Shown here: piece after piece, positions 1 through 8,281 of the stretch
Layout of the letters: each line of letters starts with the position of its first letter
Position numbering within the stretch: position 1 is the stretch's first letter
Source: a virus
Virus record (IMG/VR): IMGVR_UViG_3300030104_002855
Span: 4,914-62,172 of that record
Direction: 5' to 3' (one strand)
DNA length: 57,259 nt
Program-made: the position numbers and the translations under genes
The notes under the pieces: generated by a model
What the model was told of the DNA's origin: nothing
Database searches by the model: none
What the model saw: only the letters and a program-made list of their open reading frames with translations

Positions 1-2
1 AA

Positions 3-1505
3 ATGCATGTTGAATTAGACCTTGAAGGGTTTGAAGACACAGTCGATGGAGAGCCTACAGGCATTGCGTTACCATATATAGTAACTATAATTAAAGAAAG
101 TATGCAAATACTGTCTATTCGTAAGAATTTTAACCCAAACGACCCATTAAAAAAGAAAATAGAGTACTTTGTACACTATAAGTTCCTTCCAGGACTTGGA
201 TTTTACGGTTTTGGGCTAATTCACATGATTGGTGGGCTTACTAAGTCCGCTACATCAATTTTACGTCAGTTAATTGACGCTGGAACCCTAAGTAACCTAC
301 CTGCTGGCTTTAAAGCACGTGGTATGAGGGTACAAGGTGAAGATGAACCGTTACGTCCTGGTGAATTTAGGGATGTAGACGTTCCAGGAGGCACAATCCG
401 TGATGCACTGATGCCTTTACCCTATAAAGAGCCTAGTAACGTACTAACTCAGCTATTAGGTGTTATAATTGACTCAGGTAGACGTTTTGCTAGCATAGCA
501 GACATGCAAGTGGGCGATATAGGTAGTCAACAACTACCTGTAGGCACTACTGTAGCTATGTTAGAGCGTGGTACTAAGGTTATGTCGGCTATTCATAAGC
601 GTTTACACTTTGCTCAGAAGAAAGAGTTTAGGTTATTAGCTGGTATTTTTTCTCGTAGCCTACCCCCTGTTTATCCTTATGATGTTCCAGGAGCTAGTAG
701 AGAAATTAAAGCTCAAGACTTTGATGCTAAAGTTGATATTATACCAGTAAGCGATCCTAACATATTTAGTATGGCTCAAAGGGTAATGTTAGCTCAACAA
801 GAATTACAAATGGCACAGGCAGCACCGCAAATACACGATTTACGAGAAGCCTATAAACGTATGTACGAGGCACTAGAGGTAAAAGATATAGACGGTATAC
901 TACCGCCTGTTCAAGAAATACCACCTCGTGACCCGATAAGCGAACAACAAGCAGCCATGACAGGACAACCTATTAAAGCGTTTGAGTTCCAGAACCATGA
1001 TGCTTATATTGCTGCGCATAGTTCTTTCTTACAGAATCCTATGGTAGCTCAAAATCAAACAGCACAGATGGCTATTAGTGCAAACATACAAGAGCACCAA
1101 GCCATGTTATATAAACAACAAATAGAACAAGTATTAGGGCAACAATTACCAGAACTTGGCAATGAAATACCGCCAGAAGTGATGAATGAATTAGCTCTAC
1201 TTGCAGCTCAAGCTACTCAAGTAGTAACTGGACAAGCTCAGGCTATGGCTCAAGCACAAGAAAACGCACAAATGAATCCTATAGTGGAATTAAAACGTGA
1301 GGAAATTGCGCAAAAAGCACAGTCTGATGCCTTAAAATCTCAAGTAGATTTAGCTAAAATAGAATCAACGGAAGCTATAGCAGAAATGAAAATAGCTCAA
1401 GACAGGGAGGAAGCTCTTATGAAAGAAAAAGAGAGCATCCGTAAATCATACTCTGAGATACTTAAAGATGTAAGGAACTCAGATAACCAAAATAGAGGAA
1501 GATAA
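3..1505 (+). CDS. Portal protein, C-terminal part (5' end outside window)
   Basis: The 500 residues seen look like the C-terminal two thirds of a podovirus portal, the dodecameric ring that gates DNA packaging and joins head to tail. Residues 40-75 carry an aromatic/glycine-rich wing segment with FLPGLGFYGFGLIH, followed by an SATSILRQLIDAG helix, and the last 200 residues are a Gln/Ala-rich coiled coil ending in a charged helix, as in P22-type portals. The ATG at position 3 is only the first one in the window; portals of this kind are usually longer, so the true start is probably upstream. The position before scaffold and capsid genes supports the call. Family assigned by recognition, not by search. 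Confidence 0.72.
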   Translation: MHVELDLEGFEDTVDGEPTGIALPYIVTIIKESMQILSIRKNFNPNDPLKKKIEYFVHYKFLPGLGFYGFGLIHMIGGLTKSATSILRQLIDAGTLSNLPAGFKARGMRVQGEDEPLRPGEFRDVDVPGGTIRDALMPLPYKEPSNVLTQLLGVIIDSGRRFASIADMQVGDIGSQQLPVGTTVAMLERGTKVMSAIHKRLHFAQKKEFRLLAGIFSRSLPPVYPYDVPGASREIKAQDFDAKVDIIPVSDPNIFSMAQRVMLAQQELQMAQAAPQIHDLREAYKRMYEALEVKDIDGILPPVQEIPPRDPISEQQAAMTGQPIKAFEFQNHDAYIAAHSSFLQNPMVAQNQTAQMAISANIQEHQAMLYKQQIEQVLGQQLPELGNEIPPEVMNELALLAAQATQVVTGQAQAMAQAQENAQMNPIVELKREEIAQKAQSDALKSQVDLAKIESTEAIAEMKIAQDREEALMKEKESIRKSYSEILKDVRNSDNQNRGR

Positions 1506-1506
1506 A

Positions 1507-1671
1507 ATGCCAAGAGCAAAAAATAGAGGTAAAGCTAGTTCATCATTTGTAGCTGGTAATGCCAACCGTAGACGTATTGACGCTGAGTCAGTTAAAAAAC
1601 GCAAAGCTAAAAAACGTGGTGGTGGAGAAATGAAAATGACTAAAGGCGGAAAAGCCAAAAAGAGGAAGTAA
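1507..1671 (+). CDS. Lysine/arginine-rich mini-protein (54 aa)
   Basis: This tiny gene begins one base after the portal stop, with the SD-like AGAGGAAGAT just upstream inside the portal 3' end. The product is very basic, with runs such as KKRKAKKRGGG and almost no acidic residues. I do not recognise a family. It is the first of four consecutive basic mini-proteins, so a nucleic-acid-binding or head-internal role is possible but inferred only from charge and place. Confidence 0.6.
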   Translation: MPRAKNRGKASSSFVAGNANRRRIDAESVKKRKAKKRGGGEMKMTKGGKAKKRK

Positions 1672-1673
1672 CC

Positions 1674-1844
1674 ATGAAAAAGGTAAATGTAAAAGGTCCT
1701 AATAGAATTGACTTATCAAAACCAGTACGAGTAAAAGATGTTTTATTCAAAAAAGTATTTGGTCAGGGTAAAGTTAAAACTCAAGGAACAGGTAAAGCTA
1801 CACAAGGCACAAAACACAACGCAAGTTGGAGTGGGAAAGAGTAA
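1674..1844 (+). CDS. Basic mini-protein (56 aa)
   Basis: The ORF starts two bases after the previous stop and its TAA overlaps the ATG of the next gene (TAATG), a translational-coupling layout. The product starts MKKVNVKGPNRIDLSKP and is Lys/Gly/Thr-rich with a net positive charge. No domain is recognised. Tight packing with its neighbours is the main support for it being a real gene. Confidence 0.6.
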   Translation: MKKVNVKGPNRIDLSKPVRVKDVLFKKVFGQGKVKTQGTGKATQGTKHNASWSGKE

Positions 1845-2173
1845 TGGGTAAAGAAACGCATAAAACTAAAGACGGTAGAACTGCTAAAAAAGGTCTATAT
1901 TACAATATAAACCAAAAACGTAAAGAAGGCAGAAAGATGCGAAAGAAAGGCGATAAAGGTGCACCTTCAGCATCAGATTTTAAGGCAGCAGCAAGAACTG
2001 CTAAAACACACGGTGGTGAACTACACGGTGGTCAAACTAAACTAGATAAAAACAAAGACGGTAAATTATCTGGCGTGGATTTTAAAATGATGAAAAAAGG
2101 CGGTGGTTCTAATACTGTTATGTGTAAAGGTCAAGGTAAAGCTAAAAAGAAAAAAGTTACTAAATTAGCATAA
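1844..2173 (+). CDS. Basic protein with an EF-hand-like loop (109 aa)
   Basis: I chose the ATG at 1844 that overlaps the upstream stop; the frame also opens at a TTG (1826), but that would overlap the previous gene more and lacks a better SD. The protein is Lys/Gly-rich. Near residues 68-81 it has DKNKDGKLSGVDFK, which fits the D-x-N-x-D-G-x-L pattern of a calcium-binding EF-hand or dockerin loop, with Asp instead of the usual Glu at position 12. The rest is unrecognised. It could be a metal-stabilised virion component. Confidence 0.6.
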   Translation: MGKETHKTKDGRTAKKGLYYNINQKRKEGRKMRKKGDKGAPSASDFKAAARTAKTHGGELHGGQTKLDKNKDGKLSGVDFKMMKKGGGSNTVMCKGQGKAKKKKVTKLA

Positions 2174-2191
2174 TTAGGTATACTGATCACA

Positions 2192-2464
2192 ATGGCGAAA
2201 CCAAGAAGAGGCAAGGCAAAAGTAAAAGTAACTAAGTCTGGTAAAAGGGTTAGTTATGGTCAAGCAGGTAAAGCCAAAGATGGTAAAAGAAGAGTCAGAC
2301 CAGGAACATCTAAAGGTGACTCGTATTGTGCAAGAAGTTTAGGTATAAAAAAGAGGTTATCTAAGAAAAAACAAAATGATCCGAACACTCCTAATAACTT
2401 ATCAAGAAAAAGATGGAAGTGTTCTGGTGCTAAATCTAGAAGAAAATCTAAGAAGAAGAAATAG
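2192..2464 (+). CDS. Highly basic protein (90 aa)
   Basis: The product is extremely basic, with KPRRGKAKVKVTK at the start and a KSRRKSKKKK tail, plus two Cys residues (DSYCARSLG and RWKCSG) that are conserved-looking landmarks in otherwise low-complexity sequence. The Lys density suggests DNA or RNA binding, for example packing inside the head. No catalytic motif is visible. It sits between the portal and capsid-assembly genes. Confidence 0.6.
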   Translation: MAKPRRGKAKVKVTKSGKRVSYGQAGKAKDGKRRVRPGTSKGDSYCARSLGIKKRLSKKKQNDPNTPNNLSRKRWKCSGAKSRRKSKKKK

Positions 2465-2469
2465 TATAG

Positions 2470-2646
2470 ATGTTCGATAAGTTAAAGAAGTTAATTGCAG
2501 AAAGAAAAGAGCAGTTAACAGAAACACTCGCTAATGGTGGAGTGCAAGATTTTGAAAGTTATCAAAAAATCGTAGGCGAAATATCAGGTCTGTCGTTTAC
2601 GGAACTCTTAATTAGAGACCTGCATAAGGATATAGAAGATGACTAA
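2470..2646 (+). CDS. Small helical phage protein (58 aa)
   Basis: The gene follows the previous stop by five bases and overlaps the GroES-like gene by eight. The product starts MFDKLKKLIAERKEQLTE and ends in acidic IRDLHKDIEDD; it reads as two amphipathic helices. Similar small proteins sit beside capsid genes in many podoviruses, but their role is unknown to me. Confidence 0.55.
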   Translation: MFDKLKKLIAERKEQLTETLANGGVQDFESYQKIVGEISGLSFTELLIRDLHKDIEDD

Positions 2647-3109
2647 AGAAGTTGCCGCATTCGGCAAAGGTGGCGAACCGATACCTAATTCGGTTGACCG
2701 TTTTAAAGAAGAAGAAGTTGAACCTAAGGAAGATTTAAAATTTACTCCTGATAATGTTGAAAAAGATTCTAATTTAAAAGAAGAACTCCCTACCCCCACA
2801 GGCTACAGACTAATGGTTTTACCTTTCAGCAGAAAGCAAAAAACTAAAGGTGGTTTATACTTAGCTAATGAAACATTAGAGAAAGAACGTATAGCCACTA
2901 ATGTAGGATACGTAGTATCGCTTGGTCCAGACGCATACGCTGATAAGGAAAGATATCCTGGAGGTGCATGGTGTCAAGAAGGTGACTGGGTGATATTCGG
3001 CAGGTACGCAGGAGCACGAATCAAAATTGAGGGTGGCGACTTGCGATTATTAAACGATGATGATGTATTAGCAGTGATAACTGATCCTGAGGATATAGTT
3101 TCAGGCTAA
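2639..3109 (+). CDS. groES: GroES-like co-chaperonin with acidic N-terminal extension
   Basis: Residues 55-150 match the Cpn10/GroES fold: GYRLMVLPF at the start of the barrel, a mobile-loop region KTKGGLYLANETLEKER, then VGYVVSLGP and GDWVIFGRYAGARIKIEGGDLRLLNDDDVLAVI. The total of 156 residues exceeds the roughly 95 of bacterial GroES because of about 50 acidic N-terminal residues. No GroEL is present, so like T4 gp31 it would act with the host chaperonin, probably to fold the capsid protein encoded 2 kb downstream. The fold call is firm; the role is inferred. Confidence 0.85.
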   Translation: MTKEVAAFGKGGEPIPNSVDRFKEEEVEPKEDLKFTPDNVEKDSNLKEELPTPTGYRLMVLPFSRKQKTKGGLYLANETLEKERIATNVGYVVSLGPDAYADKERYPGGAWCQEGDWVIFGRYAGARIKIEGGDLRLLNDDDVLAVITDPEDIVSG

Positions 3110-3138
3110 TATGAATCACGCAACAACAGGAGCAAAAC

Positions 3139-4047
3139 ATGGCAGATGAAGCCTTGCAACAAGAAGAAGAGTTGACGGAAGTTGAACTTCCTGAAACTGA
3201 AGGTGATGAAGAGGAAGAAGTTGTAGAAGACGAACAACCTCAAGAAGAACCTAAAAAAGAAGAAGCTAAAGAATCAGATGAGATTGAAGACTATAGTGAA
3301 GGTGTTAAAAAACGTATCGCTAAACTTACTTATAAGATTCGAGAAGCTGAAAGACGTGAACAGGCAGCAATAGATTATGCTAAGTCTGTTCAGGGTGAAC
3401 TCAATCAGACAAAAAATAAACTTTCAAAAACTGATCAGAACTTATATGATGAGTATAAAGGTAGAGTTGGGTCTGAACTTCAGTCTGCTCAAGACCGATA
3501 TAAAAAGGCATACGAGATGGGCGATACAGACGCAATGCTCGAAGCTCAAAAAGATGTTGCTAAATTAGCAGTAGAAGAGGAAAGCCTCAATCGAGTCAAA
3601 GCAAAAAATACTGAAGAGGTAGAAGAACCTGCTGTTGATGTTGAAAAAGAGATAGAATCTAGAAGTCAACCTCAACAACAAGTTCAAGTAGAAGCAGATC
3701 CTAAAGCTCAGGAATGGGCTAAACAGAACGAATGGTTCGGCTCTGACGTAGCTATGACTACTAGTGCTTTTGCTTTTCATAGGCAACTAGTAGAACAAGA
3801 GGGTTACGATCCAACTTCTGATAGCTATTACGCAGAAGTGGATAAAAGAATGGCTGAGGCTTTTCCTCATAAATTAGGAAAAACTCAACAAAACAGTGTG
3901 AACGAGGTAGTAGCTGGTTCAAGTAGAGGGTCTACAACAGCAAGAACACGTTCACGTAGAAAAGTACAACTCACACCGAGTCAAGTAGCAATAGCAAAAA
4001 GATTAGGTGTGCCACTAGAAGAATATGCTAAGCATGTTAAGGAGTAG
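3139..4047 (+). CDS. Scaffold-like acidic coiled-coil protein
   Basis: The first 55 residues are almost pure Glu/Asp/Gln/Pro, residues 60-150 form a charged coiled coil, and the C-terminus is basic (TARTRSRRKVQ) and ends in a compact helix-loop segment. An acidic, coiled, non-globular protein of about 300 residues directly before the capsid genes is the usual layout of a head scaffolding protein, whose basic C-terminus binds the coat. The family itself is not recognised from sequence; gene order carries the call. Confidence 0.6.
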   Translation: MADEALQQEEELTEVELPETEGDEEEEVVEDEQPQEEPKKEEAKESDEIEDYSEGVKKRIAKLTYKIREAERREQAAIDYAKSVQGELNQTKNKLSKTDQNLYDEYKGRVGSELQSAQDRYKKAYEMGDTDAMLEAQKDVAKLAVEEESLNRVKAKNTEEVEEPAVDVEKEIESRSQPQQQVQVEADPKAQEWAKQNEWFGSDVAMTTSAFAFHRQLVEQEGYDPTSDSYYAEVDKRMAEAFPHKLGKTQQNSVNEVVAGSSRGSTTARTRSRRKVQLTPSQVAIAKRLGVPLEEYAKHVKE

Positions 4048-4050
4048 AAA

Positions 4051-4536
4051 ATGGTAGATAAAAATAAAGAAACTACTAACACAGATCGAACCTCCAGATC
4101 TGCAGAAAGTCGAGAAAAAACTTCACGACGTAAACCATGGAGTCCACCGTCTTTATTAGACGCACCCAATCCACCAGAGGGCTATGTATACAGATGGATA
4201 CGTGAGTCAATGGTTGGGCAACAAGATCAAGCGAATATGTCTAAACGTATTCGAGAAGGTTGGGAGCCAGTAATGGCTAAAGACCATCCTGATTTTGAAG
4301 CACCATCCCTTGATGAAGGTAAACACGCTGGAGTCATAGGAGTTGGTGGCTTAATCCTCGCTAAGATGCCAATCGAGACGATCGAAGAAAGAAGGCGATA
4401 TTACGCCAGACTTGCTAACGATCAGATGGATGCAGTGGACAATAATCTTATGCGAGAGAGTAATCCTATCATGCCTATAGACAATCCGTCTAGGTCATCT
4501 AAGATTACTTTTGGAAGCGGAGGTTCTAAAGGCTAG
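4051..4536 (+). CDS. Virion-associated protein of unknown function (161 aa)
   Basis: The ATG at 4051 follows GGAGTAGAAA and is three bases after the scaffold-like stop. After a polar, disordered N-terminus comes a conserved-looking core: SPPSLLDAPNPPEGYVYRWI, then a segment mentioning RIREGWEPV and HAGVIGVGGLILAKMP. Proteins with this pattern lie between scaffold and capsid in marine phages. No enzymatic motif is seen. A head-assembly role is inferred from position. Confidence 0.55.
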   Translation: MVDKNKETTNTDRTSRSAESREKTSRRKPWSPPSLLDAPNPPEGYVYRWIRESMVGQQDQANMSKRIREGWEPVMAKDHPDFEAPSLDEGKHAGVIGVGGLILAKMPIETIEERRRYYARLANDQMDAVDNNLMRESNPIMPIDNPSRSSKITFGSGGSKG

Positions 4537-4585
4537 TACTTTAGAACTATATTTTGAACTTATATTAACAATAAAGGTGATATAA

Positions 4586-5125
4586 ATGGCTAATGTAAAT
4601 GATCCTAACGGATTTACACCAGCATACCATATGAGTGGTGGCACTATTAGACCTTCAGAGTTCGCAATCGCAAGTGGGGCATCAGGTGATATTTTTTCAG
4701 GTGATGTCGTGAAATTGACAAGTGGTTACGTTCTTCAAGGTGGTGCAACCGACGCTCCTCTAGGTGTGTTTTACGGTGTACAATACACAGCAACAGATGG
4801 TACTCCAGTTTGGTCCAGAAAATGGCCAGATGGTACCGCAACACTAGGTTCTGCAGATGCTAAAGCATATGTATATGCTGATCCCGATATAGTCTATGAG
4901 GCACAGTACACAGGTACTCCTACTCAAGCAGACGTCGGTAAAGTACATACTATCTCTACAACTGCAGGTGATACTAACAACAACCGTTCTAAAGAAGGTG
5001 TGACTACTACTACTGCTAGTGGTATTGCTAAACAGGTTGGCTTCGTCGATAGACCAGACAACTCAATTGGGCAATATGCTAGAGGTTTATTCATATTCCC
5101 AGCTTCTGTATTCGGCAACGACTAA
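4586..5125 (+). CDS. Probable head decoration protein (179 aa)
   Basis: The protein is beta-rich, Gly/Thr-rich and weakly acidic, starting MANVNDPNGFTPAYHMSGG. It lies 12 bases upstream of the major capsid gene, with matching SD sequences (AAGGTGATATAA before both genes). A small beta protein next to the capsid gene is typical of decoration or head-stabilising proteins. No direct motif proves it. Confidence 0.5.
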   Translation: MANVNDPNGFTPAYHMSGGTIRPSEFAIASGASGDIFSGDVVKLTSGYVLQGGATDAPLGVFYGVQYTATDGTPVWSRKWPDGTATLGSADAKAYVYADPDIVYEAQYTGTPTQADVGKVHTISTTAGDTNNNRSKEGVTTTTASGIAKQVGFVDRPDNSIGQYARGLFIFPASVFGND

Positions 5126-5137
5126 AAGGTGATATAA

Positions 5138-6046
5138 ATGGCAATTAATAGAGCTCAACTAGTAAAAGAACTCGAACCAGGATTGAACGCACTTTTTGGT
5201 TTAGAGTACGATCGTTATGAGAACGAACATGCGGAAATTTTTGATACTGAGAATTCTGACAGAGCTTTCGAAGAGGAAGTAATGTTAGCTGGCTTTGCAC
5301 AAGCTCCTGTAAAAGGGGAAGGTGCTTCAGTTAGTTATGACACAGCTCAAGAAACTTTCACATCTCGTTACACCCATGAAACTGTCGCTTTAGCCTTCTC
5401 ATTGACAGAAGAAGCAATCGAAGATAACCTCTACGATAGCCTATCTTCTAGATATACAAGGGCTTTAGCACGTTCAATGGCTAACACCAAGCAGGTAAAA
5501 GCTGCGAATGTTCTTAACAATGGTTTCTCAACTTCCTTCCCAGGAGGCGACGGCAAACCTTTAATGACTACAGATCACCCAACTTTAACAGCTGGCGATC
5601 AGTCAAATGAACCTTCAACTGCTGCAGACTTGAATGAAACTTCATTGGAGAATGCTTTGATCGATATTTCTCAGTTTAAAGACGAGAGAGGAATTAAAAT
5701 TAATGTTCAAGCAAGAAAATTAATCGTTCCTCCTCAACTGCAATTTGTAGCTGAGAGAATCCTTCAAACTCCAGGAAGAGTATCAACTTCTGATAATGAC
5801 ATCAACGCAATGAAAAACATGGGAATGTTCCCAGAAGGTTACGTTGTTAACCATTATCTAACAGATACTGATGCTTTCTTCATCAAGACTGATGCTCCTA
5901 ATGGTATGAAGCACTTCGTAAGATCCCCTATGTCAACTGGCATGGAAGGTGACTTCGAAACAGGAAACGTAAGATACAAAGCAAGAGAAAGATATTCTTT
6001 CGGCTTTAGTGACTGGCGTGGAATGTACGGTTCACCAGGAGCTTAA
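5138..6046 (+). CDS. Major capsid protein (HK97-fold type)
   Basis: This 302-residue protein has the features of Mu/HK97-type coat proteins: an N-terminal helical arm, an E-loop-like region around residues 60-80 (GEGASVSYDTAQETFTSRY), a spine-helix region EEAIEDNLYDSLSSRYTRAL, an APC-like central segment with KLIVPPQL, and a C-terminal FFIKTDAPNGMKHFVR/RYSFGF strand pair. A strong rho-independent terminator follows, as often seen after the most heavily expressed virion gene. It is probably the client of the GroES-like protein. Confidence 0.85.
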   Translation: MAINRAQLVKELEPGLNALFGLEYDRYENEHAEIFDTENSDRAFEEEVMLAGFAQAPVKGEGASVSYDTAQETFTSRYTHETVALAFSLTEEAIEDNLYDSLSSRYTRALARSMANTKQVKAANVLNNGFSTSFPGGDGKPLMTTDHPTLTAGDQSNEPSTAADLNETSLENALIDISQFKDERGIKINVQARKLIVPPQLQFVAERILQTPGRVSTSDNDINAMKNMGMFPEGYVVNHYLTDTDAFFIKTDAPNGMKHFVRSPMSTGMEGDFETGNVRYKARERYSFGFSDWRGMYGSPGA

Positions 6047-6077
6047 TCCTTTCGGGGTAGACGTTTTTACGTCATTT

Positions 6078-6105
6078 AAGGGAGCTTCGGCTCCCTTTCT
6101 TTTTT
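6078..6105 (+). terminator. Intrinsic terminator after the capsid gene
   Basis: An eight-base-pair stem AAGGGAGC/GCTCCCTT closed by a stable TTCG tetraloop is followed by a T-rich tract (TCTTTTTT). It stands 32 bases after the capsid stop and should end or attenuate the capsid transcript, separating head-assembly genes from the decoration and tail genes. Confidence 0.9.
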
Positions 6106-6210
6106 CTAAGATACGTTATATCATTCACTTCTAGGACTTTTTAACTTGTTTTACCAACTGACCTAGCAGACAAGCCAAGATGGTGAAACTTATTTCCGTA
6201 GGAGGAAATT

Positions 6211-6831
6211 ATGGCAAATTCAACTTTTAGCGGACCAGTCCGCTCCAAAAACGGTTTTCAAACTATCTCAGAAAACTCAACTACTGGTACAGTTACTGTT
6301 ACTAGTGGCGATAAAATGGCAAATGAAGCTGTTGGTAGTGCTGGTATTGAAGGCACAGCAGCAGTATACATCACTCAGGTAGACAGACTACACAGTGATG
6401 TTGACACTAACGTTAACATAGTTAAATCTACTATCATGATTGACTTAACTGGGTTAAAAGACGGTGGAACTGCAGGCGATATTATCGGTAAAGATGGCTC
6501 AGGTGTTGCTTATATAGCACAGGTTACAACAGCTAACCAAGGTGTTGTTTTTGGTGTAACTATGACTTGTGTAGAAACTCCAGCTGGCGGAAGCACAGAC
6601 ATTGATCTATACTCAGCTACTGAAGGCACAGGTGTAAACGATACAGCTATCGGCGATTTAACTGAAACTCAAATCATCAACGCTGGTGCTGCATCTGCAG
6701 GTACTATGGTTGCTGGTGGAGACATCACTGCTGATCAATACTTATATTTAGTAAGTCAAGGTACAGGCGATGCTGCTTATACTGCTGGTCGTTTTATGAT
6801 TGAGATAATCGGCTACGACGTAGCTTCTTAA
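6211..6831 (+). CDS. Virion structural protein, decoration/fibre-like (206 aa)
   Basis: A strong SD (AGGAGGAAATT) precedes the ATG. The product is Gly/Thr/Ala-rich and predicted beta-sheet throughout, without charged clusters, Cys or catalytic motifs. Its place directly downstream of the capsid gene and the low-complexity beta character suggest a head decoration or neck protein. The exact family is not recognised. Confidence 0.5.
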   Translation: MANSTFSGPVRSKNGFQTISENSTTGTVTVTSGDKMANEAVGSAGIEGTAAVYITQVDRLHSDVDTNVNIVKSTIMIDLTGLKDGGTAGDIIGKDGSGVAYIAQVTTANQGVVFGVTMTCVETPAGGSTDIDLYSATEGTGVNDTAIGDLTETQIINAGAASAGTMVAGGDITADQYLYLVSQGTGDAAYTAGRFMIEIIGYDVAS

Positions 6832-6841
6832 GGAGTAATAT

Positions 6842-7246
6842 ATGGCAGACGCAGTAACTTCAACAACTCTGTCAGATAGTGATAGGTCAGCTGTTATTCA
6901 GCTGACCAACACATCCGATGGTTCAGGTGAGGCAGCAGTAAATAAGGTTGATGTAAGTGGTTTAGCAACTAGAACTAGTGATGGTAAAGCATGTACTGGT
7001 GTAAGATTAGCTAAAATTGTTTATTCAACTTTTGGTATGAGTGTTAAACTTTTGTGGGATGCTACTACTAATACTATCTGTTGGGATTTAAACTCAGACT
7101 ATACAACTGACGAAGATTTTACAGAGTTCGGTGGTATCAGGAACACTTCAGGCACTGGAAAAACAGGAGATATATTACTAACAACGACAGGTGCTGGAAG
7201 CGGTGACTCGTACGTTATAGTAATTACTCTATATAAAGAGTTTTAA
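6842..7246 (+). CDS. Virion structural protein (134 aa)
   Basis: The gene follows AAGGAGTAATAT. The protein is a small beta-rich polypeptide; the middle carries VKLLWDATTNTICWDL and the end SYVIVITLYKEF, like a beta-sandwich. It lies between the decoration-like gene and the connector gene and is probably a head or neck component. Function not recognised. Confidence 0.5.
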   Translation: MADAVTSTTLSDSDRSAVIQLTNTSDGSGEAAVNKVDVSGLATRTSDGKACTGVRLAKIVYSTFGMSVKLLWDATTNTICWDLNSDYTTDEDFTEFGGIRNTSGTGKTGDILLTTTGAGSGDSYVIVITLYKEF

Positions 7247-7250
7247 ATAA

Positions 7251-7922
7251 ATGGCTTTTTCAGGCACTAAAACTTTTGCCTTAGATATAGCTGAAACTAT
7301 AGAAGAGGCTTACGAACTAGCAGGACTAGAACAACGTACAGGGTACGATGCTAGAACTGCTAGACGTTCTATGAACATAATGTTTGCAGATTGGGCTAAT
7401 AGAGGCGTTAATCTGTGGACTATAGAACAAGTAACTCTAGATTTAACTAAAGGCACAGCCAGTTATAACCTAAACGGATACGATATTGATATATTGTCAG
7501 CTGTTGTAAGAGATACAAGCAAAAGCCCAGTTTTAGATATAGAGATAGATAGAATAGGTAGACAGGAATTTTTAAATATTCCTACTAAAACTACTCAAGC
7601 AAGACCTACACAGTATTTTGTTGATAGGCAAATAACTCCTATAGTAAACCTCTGGCCAACACCAGATACAAATAATTATCAATTAATTTCTTACAGAATA
7701 CAAAGGATTGACGATGTAAGTACATCAGCAGAAAATCCTGAAGTACCTTCAAGGTTTATGCCTTGTATGGTTAGTGGGTTAGCCTATTACATAGCTTTAA
7801 AAAAGAATCCTCAAAAAGCAGGGCTACTAAAACAACAATACGAACAAGATTTTAAACTAGCAGCAGACGAGGATAGAAATAGAGCATCATTAATGTTGAC
7901 TCCAGCTAGGAGATTTTATTAA
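7251..7922 (+). CDS. P22 gp4-like head-tail connector
   Basis: The 223-residue protein begins with helical AETIEEAYELAGLEQRTGYDARTARRSMNIMFADWANRGVN split over several turns, the pattern of the gp4 / head-completion adaptor family that docks beneath the portal and stabilises packaged DNA. The middle is beta-rich (PTQYFVDRQITPIVNLWPTP) and the C-terminus returns to helices rich in Arg. Its stop overlaps the next start (TTAATGG). Confidence 0.7.
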   Translation: MAFSGTKTFALDIAETIEEAYELAGLEQRTGYDARTARRSMNIMFADWANRGVNLWTIEQVTLDLTKGTASYNLNGYDIDILSAVVRDTSKSPVLDIEIDRIGRQEFLNIPTKTTQARPTQYFVDRQITPIVNLWPTPDTNNYQLISYRIQRIDDVSTSAENPEVPSRFMPCMVSGLAYYIALKKNPQKAGLLKQQYEQDFKLAADEDRNRASLMLTPARRFY

Positions 7923-8281
7923 TGGCTTATGCTCAAGGTAAGTACGCACGAGCGATATGCGACCGATGTGGTTTTGATATACCTTATCTTGATTTAAGAA
8001 AAGAATGGACTGGCTTTAAAGTTTGTGGCGAATGTTATGAGCCCAAATCCCCTCAATTAGATCCGCCACATAATATAGCAGACCCAGAGGCTCTATATCA
8101 ACCAAGACCTACTATATCCGCCCCAACAGCAGGGCAAGGTTACGTTATAGTTTCTAATCCTAAAGACAGTAATGGTGTAAGTTCTCCTATCATGTGGGCA
8201 CAAAATAGTGATACAATAGGTTCTATGTACAATATGTCCGCACTAACAGGTAGTGTGGGTGAATTAACGGTATCAGTATGA
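7922..8281 (+). CDS. Zinc-ribbon virion-region protein (119 aa)
   Basis: Residues 13-37 contain two CxxC pairs (CDRC and CGEC) with an intervening DIPYLDLRKEW segment, a clear zinc-ribbon. The C-terminal half is a Ser/Gly/Pro-rich extended region. It is sandwiched with overlaps between two connector-type genes, so it is probably a head-tail joining component. Related proteins occur in marine phages; no specific function is known to me. Confidence 0.6.
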   Translation: MAYAQGKYARAICDRCGFDIPYLDLRKEWTGFKVCGECYEPKSPQLDPPHNIADPEALYQPRPTISAPTAGQGYVIVSNPKDSNGVSSPIMWAQNSDTIGSMYNMSALTGSVGELTVSV

